12,474 nt of DNA, taken from Daldinia sp. FL1419 (Eukaryota; Ascomycota; Sordariomycetes; Xylariales; Hypoxylaceae). The stretch spans positions 1 to 12,474 of the forward strand of contig MU623735.1 in assembly GCA_025201765.1 (NCBI GenBank), in the 5' to 3' direction. This document shows, in pieces, positions 8,920 through 12,474 of the stretch (its first letter is position 1; every line of letters starts with the position of its first letter). The translations under genes and the position numbers were made by a program. The notes below the pieces were generated by a model. The model did no database searches and had not been told where the DNA came from. It worked only from the letters and a program-made list of their open reading frames with translations.

Positions 8920-10326
8920 TTTAAATTCAATAAATGTTAATGCCTTATATTTAAGATAATTATAAAAGTGATATAGGATAATCCTTACAATGTGTATTTT
9001 TACCTTTAAAATACTATTAGAATTAAAAAGATCTTTTTATATTTAACATTTTACCATTACTATTATTTAAAAGGTAAAATAGTCTTATATGTAGTTTTAT
9101 TAGGAATAATAGTTTTTTTATTACCTGGAAGGAGGATAGCTCATTTATAATTCAATATTTTAATTAAACTTAATATTAATTCAATTTATTTTATTTAATG
9201 GAAATCAATGGCTACCAAATTCTTCCAGTAAATATCACTAATTATTTAAAATAAAGTAATTATATAATATAAATACACTTTTAAGATTATTTATAAAATA
9301 TTATGTAATATATAGGAAAATAATTTGCTATTCAGTGGTATCCCTACTTTTTTTAAAGGAAACTTTACACAAATTTTACTTATAGTTCGGAAAGGGTTAC
9401 ATCTGTAAATTATTAATATTTATTTATAAAATTTATTTATATAAATTTAATTTTGACAATTAGTTTTTATTACAAATATAAGGGTTGTGTAAATAAATAT
9501 AGATAATATTAAATTTATTAAATGGTTCTATAAAATCTTTTACAATTCTGGGTAGGATGGAATGATTCCATTATTTGATTTAATAAAGATATTTGAGAGC
9601 AATTAGTAACTATATGATTATATATATTTTCAAACATTATTAAATATGGTTAATCAAGTTTTTACAATTTTTTCTACCTAATACATTCTATTTATATATA
9701 ATGTTTTAATTAATATAATTAATGATGACCTATTTTAAAAAATTTTTGGAAGGTTTAAGGTATACTAATCCATTAATAATTATATTATAATAAATAATAA
9801 AAATCTTTATTAGCCATTAATAGAGGTAATATAGTTCTTATAGCTAATAGGAATACCCCCAACCAAACTACAATTAAAGGTTGGTATCCTAATTATATTA
9901 TTATGTAACTTAAATTTTAACAAAGGTTTTTATAATGGTACTTAATTGGTGGTTATTTGGTTCAAAAGGTACAGTATTAAAACGCAAATAATTGGGGAAG
10001 AGTTTGATAAAAAGGTTCATATAATTTTTAAAATAAAATTGATTTAGGATGATAGCGATTAGCTATTTCTGTGATTTTGATGATAATTCCTAATCTCAGT
10101 TTATTTTACTATAATTATAAATAAATTATAAAACCAATCTTTTAATATTATTAGTATTAATCTATAATTCCTACCTTTTATTCACAACCAATTTTATATG
10201 GTGATATCTAAGGTTAAAAATATTTAAAAATTAGGAGTATTAAAACTACCTAAATTGAATTCAAGTTTTTTAAATGTAGTATATCCCGAAATATTTTAAA
10301 AGCTGGTGAAAGTCACGTAATACTAA
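8920..10326 (+). pseudogene. Pif1-like helicase domain of RepHel, with ATPase motifs destroyed
   Basis: FKFNKC-stop-C at 8920-8943 matches the Q-motif region. Walker A lies at 9010-9033 and reads NTIRIKKI where the family has G-x-x-G-T-G-K-T; the Lys (9028) survives but the glycines and the last Thr are lost. LLGIIVFLLPGRRIAH (9097-9144) matches motif Ia. Walker B (about 9259-9273) reads I-I-stop-Y-K where D-E is expected. KGNFTQILLIV (9355-9387) matches G-G-D-F-x-Q-x-L-P-V. LCNLNFNKGFYNGT is at 9901-9942. INKLQ-stop-NQS (10117-10140) matches I-N-K-S-Q-G-Q-S/T. QFYMVISKV (10189-10215) matches Q-L-Y-V-A-x-S-R-V, with the Arg now Lys. NVVYPEIF near 10273 is close to the usual C-terminus. Confidence 0.92.
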
Positions 10327-10741
10327 CATTCAAAATAGGTAATATACATTTAAATAAATAATAACTATTCAACATACAGGAAGAATAATAAATTATTAGA
10401 AAGAAATGAATTATTTGAATTAATAATAATTGGTATAATTATATGGGTATAGTTAAAAGAAATTGTGGTATTAAAGAAATTAAAGAAATAATATAGTCCA
10501 TTTTTACCTTTTTTTATTTACTGTTAAACTTATAATACTGCTTAACATTCATAATATTTACCAATTAACCCTGTAAAAAAAAACTTATTAAAAATTCCGA
10601 ATATCATCATCACCCTAAAAAAATAAATTATTAATAACCTCCTAAAATTAATGAAGGCACATAATACCTACCTTTATATCTTATTTAATCTAATTAATTA
10701 TATTATTTAATTTTTTAATTTTTTGTTAAATGGTTTCAAGT
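10327..10741. other. AT-rich stretch downstream of RepHel
   Basis: No domain was recognised. Frame +1 stays fairly open at about 10360-10446 with a short KLLERNELFELIIIG segment, which could be a C-terminal extension of RepHel or chance. The rest is stop-dense in every frame, and no terminator or polyadenylation signal can be picked out at this base composition. Confidence 0.35.
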
Positions 10742-11036
10742 TTATAAAGTAATGGCAAAACATTATTATCATTGATCAATTCAAACCGGGACGGTGTTAA
10801 TCTACCTGCTGATGTAGTGGTAGAAATACCTCCCATTTTACTGCATTTGGATGAGGCTGTAATATATTAATTTATTTTTTGGTAATAATCAATAAAGATC
10901 AATAATAAAAATATATATTAGGTTGGTGTGAGCATTTATTGCCACTGCTATTGTAATGGTAGGAAATACAAGCCCCATTAAAACGATTAGGGATAACAAT
11001 ATAATAGTAAAAGGTATTGTTATTCTTTATACAATA
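10742..11036 (+). other. Lightly mutated patch with two short open blocks, product unknown
   Basis: Frame +2 is open from 10748 to 10867 (40 codons) and reads NSNRDGVNLPADVVVEIPP within it, ending in LHLDEAVIY. Frame +3 is open from 10932 to 11036 (35 codons) with AIVMVGNTSPIKTIRDNN. The composition is clearly less AT-rich than the surroundings and CpG is present (AACCGGGACGG near 10785-10795, AAACGATT near 10981-10988). A GTAATA...TTAG stretch (10882-10921) lies between the blocks and joins frame +2 to frame +3 if removed, which fits a 40-nt intron, although that is short. I do not recognise the protein. Cargo of the Helitron, a host gene fragment or chance are all possible. Confidence 0.35.
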
Positions 11037-11039
11037 TGA

Positions 11040-11745
11040 ACATGCCATATTTAATGGGAGAATAATTTTAACTATAAACCCATAAATAATTAAATATAAT
11101 GAACATTTACAATCAATATAGATAAAAGTATAAAAGGGGATAAAATTATTTTTATAATTATTAATGGGGATAATGTTTAATTATAAATTATAGAAATAAT
11201 GTTTTTGGTCTTTATAAAAAGATTAAAAAGGTAAATATCATTTAATAATAAGCTATAAATCCTGTTAATACTTAAAATAATATAATCAAAAGTGAAAACA
11301 ATAAAATGTACATTAGGGTTATCCATCATATTAATAATAATATTATTAATATATATTTTTCGAATCTATTCAAAACATTAAGTTATATAAAATATATAAT
11401 TAATGTTAATTTTAAAATTAAGGGATATTTTCTTGGGTAGATCATCTATCTCAAAGATCAAATTATATAAAGGGAAGAAATACAATTTATCACAAAGGTT
11501 TTGGATAAAAGTAAATATAAGGTCTCAATTGAGATTACCAATTGTTAATTAAGGATTTTCTAAGAATTAAATATCTTTATCTTTATTTTTTTCTATAATA
11601 AATTAGGTATACTTTCTGGTTTGGCTAAGAAATGTTACAGGTGTCTTTGAAATATTTACCTCACCAATAGCAGTTTTACATATTAAAATTAAATTAAAAT
11701 AAATATTAAAAACCATTATAAAACACTAATCAAAATCTAAAAAAA
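11040..11745. other. AT-rich stretch, no recognised gene
   Basis: Stops occur at about the density expected by chance in all frames. Frame +1 gives short readable pieces (for example around 11421-11512 and 11599-11667, with a less AT-rich patch at 11611-11680), but no family could be named and no motif repeats. Confidence 0.3.
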
Positions 11746-11760
11746 TTTAAATTTAATAAT

Positions 11761-12048
11761 AATTATAAGATTTTGTCTAATTATGTAACATATAACACAA
11801 AATTCATAGTTCCCATGAATTTTCAAGAAATCTTACCTAAAATAAATTAATTATAACTATTATTAAAAATAAAATATTAATATAAATAAATTTACTGGAA
11901 TGCGATCTATAAAAATATGAGTTTAGTTTTATTATATAATGAATACACATTGAGAAATAAGGTTAAAAATAGCTGAAATAGATTTGGTTATATTATAAAA
12001 GATATAAAGGAACATTTGAAAAAGAGTGGTTCCAGTTTAAATTTAAAA
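11761..12048 (+). pseudogene. Possible degraded coding fragment near the Helitron 3' end
   Basis: Frame +1 is open at 11761-11847 (29 codons), and from 11890 to 12048 it contains only one stop, a TGA at 11974 where Trp is possible (53 codons in all). Readable segments include YVTYNTKFIVPMNFQEILPK and GYIIKDIKEHLKKSGSSLNL. This is the same frame as RepHel, about 1.4 kb further on. I do not recognise the product. Stop density is below the chance level for this composition, but only over a short distance, so the call is weak. Confidence 0.25.
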
Positions 12049-12096
12049 TAAAAACCTATAATTACATAATATAGCAATTTATTAATAAAAAAATAA

Positions 12097-12162
12097 AATG
12101 ATATAATCTTACTATATGATTTATTAATAAGGTAAAAGAATGATATAATATTATTATATGAT
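12097..12162. repeat. Short direct repeat, two copies 42 bp apart
   Basis: The 24-bp segments at 12097-12120 and 12139-12162 share AATGATATAAT and TTATATGAT-like halves and differ at only two positions. They lie about 115-180 bp before the Helitron 3' end. They may be subterminal binding repeats of the element or simple low-complexity sequence. Confidence 0.45.
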
Positions 12163-12244
12163 AGATAAAAAAATGGAAAAGGTTTAAATGAGATTGTACA
12201 AAAGCATTCGGGACTGATCGGAGGTGTAAAATAATAAAAATGGG

Positions 12245-12279
12245 ATGAGCCGCAAAGCGGCTTATCTAAAAAAAACTAG
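12245..12279 (+). mobile_element. Helitron 3' terminus: GC-rich hairpin followed by CTAG
   Basis: ATGAGCCGC (12245-12253), loop AAA, and GCGGCTTAT (12257-12265) form a 9-bp stem with a single G.T wobble. Ten bases later the element ends in CTAG (12276-12279), and the next base is T. This is the canonical Helitron 3' structure: a hairpin about 10-12 nt upstream of C-T-R-R, with insertion before T. The hairpin is thought to act as the transposition terminator in this superfamily. It is the most G+C-rich spot in the last kilobase and has kept CpG and CpA sites. Together with the upstream GATTGTACAAAAGCATTCGG block near 12192, it suggests that the last 80 bp were mutated less than the gene. Confidence 0.85.
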
Positions 12280-12474
12280 TAATATATATATATAAATAAA
12301 ATAAAATTTTTAAAATAATATTAAATAATAAATATAATAATTTTATATTATAATCTTATAAAATATAAATAAAATATATAAAAAAAATTAAAATTAATTA
12401 AAAAAATTAAAATTAATAATTTTATTTTAAATTATTTTTTAAAAAAATATAATATTATTATATTAAAAAAATAT
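12280..12474. other. Almost pure A/T flank
   Basis: After the Helitron end only a single C and almost no G remain. There is a TA run at 12283-12292 and a 17-bp direct repeat with a period of 19 (12381-12397 and 12400-12416). Nothing codes here. It may be host AT-rich sequence or an older, fully mutated repeat. Confidence 0.6.

Larger units (their letters stand above)
5824..10326 (+). pseudogene. Helitron RepHel (rolling-circle initiator plus helicase), riddled with stops in one frame
   Basis: The whole gene reads in frame +1 with about 90 in-frame stops, and I detected no frameshift. The first in-frame ATG upstream of the homology is 5824, giving about 1,500 codons to the TAA codons at 10318 and 10324, a normal length for fungal RepHel proteins. 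In order I see AT-hook-like relics, the CxxCGA-x-HW / CCKNG cluster (about 6115-6210), N-I-R-x-Y-N at 6298-6315, a LYFYD block near 6463, LFITF-x-x-NP (7306-7332), HIH (7516-7524), YGPCG near 7663-7677, VIPYNPYLNQKY near 7856, two Tyr (7939, 7951), GERFYLQMLL (8404-8433), and the helicase motifs. Known role of the family: nicking and unwinding DNA for rolling-circle or peel-and-paste transposition. Stops fall at sites where the family has Gln, Trp or Arg. No intron is evident. Confidence 0.93.
5824..12279 (+). mobile_element. Degenerate autonomous Helitron; 3' end defined, 5' end not found
   Basis: Two independent signs support a Helitron. The first is a RepHel gene with the Helitron-specific order of helicase-like N-terminal region, HUH/two-Tyr nuclease and Pif1-like helicase. 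The second is a canonical 3' end: a GC-rich hairpin, then CTAG, then a T outside the element. Helitrons insert between A and T, start with TC and lack terminal inverted repeats. The start given here is that of the likely gene, because the 5' TC end could not be picked out by eye and may lie anywhere from about 3000 to 5800. About 1.95 kb separates the gene from the 3' end, which is long and may include captured sequence. All parts are mutated and the element is not autonomous now. Confidence 0.9.

Noticed and set aside
6001..10326. A genetic code that reads TAA and TAG as Gln, as in some ciliates with AT-rich genomes.
   Set aside because: Many stops sit where the family has Trp (for example 1432, 7336, 9265), and catalytic residues are changed as well. 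Reassignment explains neither; C:G to T:A mutation explains both.
10882..10921. A confirmed spliceosomal intron.
   Set aside because: GT and AG ends and a frame join exist, but 40 nt is short for a fungal intron, no clear branch point stands out in this composition, and the flanking protein is unidentified. It is mentioned only as a possibility.
6152..12224. GATCGGAGG occurring at 6152-6160 and 12216-12224 as a possible paired site.
   Set aside because: Only nine bases match, one copy lies inside coding homology, and the surrounding bases do not align.
1..12474. A mitochondrial genome, suggested by the extreme AT content.
   Set aside because: No respiratory gene, rRNA or tRNA is visible, and the content is Ty3/gypsy and Helitron, which are nuclear elements.

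Overview
This window reads as nuclear DNA of a filamentous fungus, most likely an ascomycete. It is a very AT-rich transposon graveyard with the marks of repeat-induced point mutation (RIP). I see no intact gene, tRNA, rRNA or CRISPR array. Two transposons can be read through the damage, both on the + strand. At conserved positions the changes are nearly all C:G to T:A: Asp to Asn, Gly to Asp/Lys/Arg, Cys or His to Tyr, Pro to Leu, and Gln/Trp/Arg codons to stops. CpG is almost absent except in a few small patches. The organism and RIP calls are inferences from this pattern.

Layout. Positions 1 to about 2100 hold the 3' part of a Ty3/gypsy retrotransposon pol gene: the end of the reverse transcriptase, RNase H, and integrase. 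It is cut by the left edge of the window. Positions 2100-2950 hold nothing I recognise. Two small patches richer in G+C (2955-3075 and 3178-3225) have escaped most mutation. A tandem array of about 140-bp units runs from about 3312 to 4180. Positions 4190-5820 are poorly resolved; they hold one readable minus-strand block (about 4640-4958) and an 8-bp inverted repeat.

Positions 5824-10326 hold a dead Helitron RepHel gene of about 1,500 codons. It has roughly 90 in-frame stops, yet I could follow one reading frame from end to end. Its parts, in order, are two AT-hook-like relics, a Cys/His cluster, the Helitron helicase-like N-terminal region, the HUH/two-tyrosine Rep nuclease, and a Pif1-like helicase. 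About 1.95 kb of poorly understood sequence follows, then a clear Helitron 3' end: a GC-rich hairpin at 12245-12265 and CTAG at 12276-12279, followed by T. Beyond it lies almost pure A/T flank.

The two elements are independent mobile elements and do not form a pathway. Points worth checking are the frame-intact Helitron with an unmutated terminal hairpin, the survival of the nuclease residues beside a destroyed ATPase, the array whose units differ mostly by transitions, and the unidentified readable blocks upstream and downstream of the Helitron gene.
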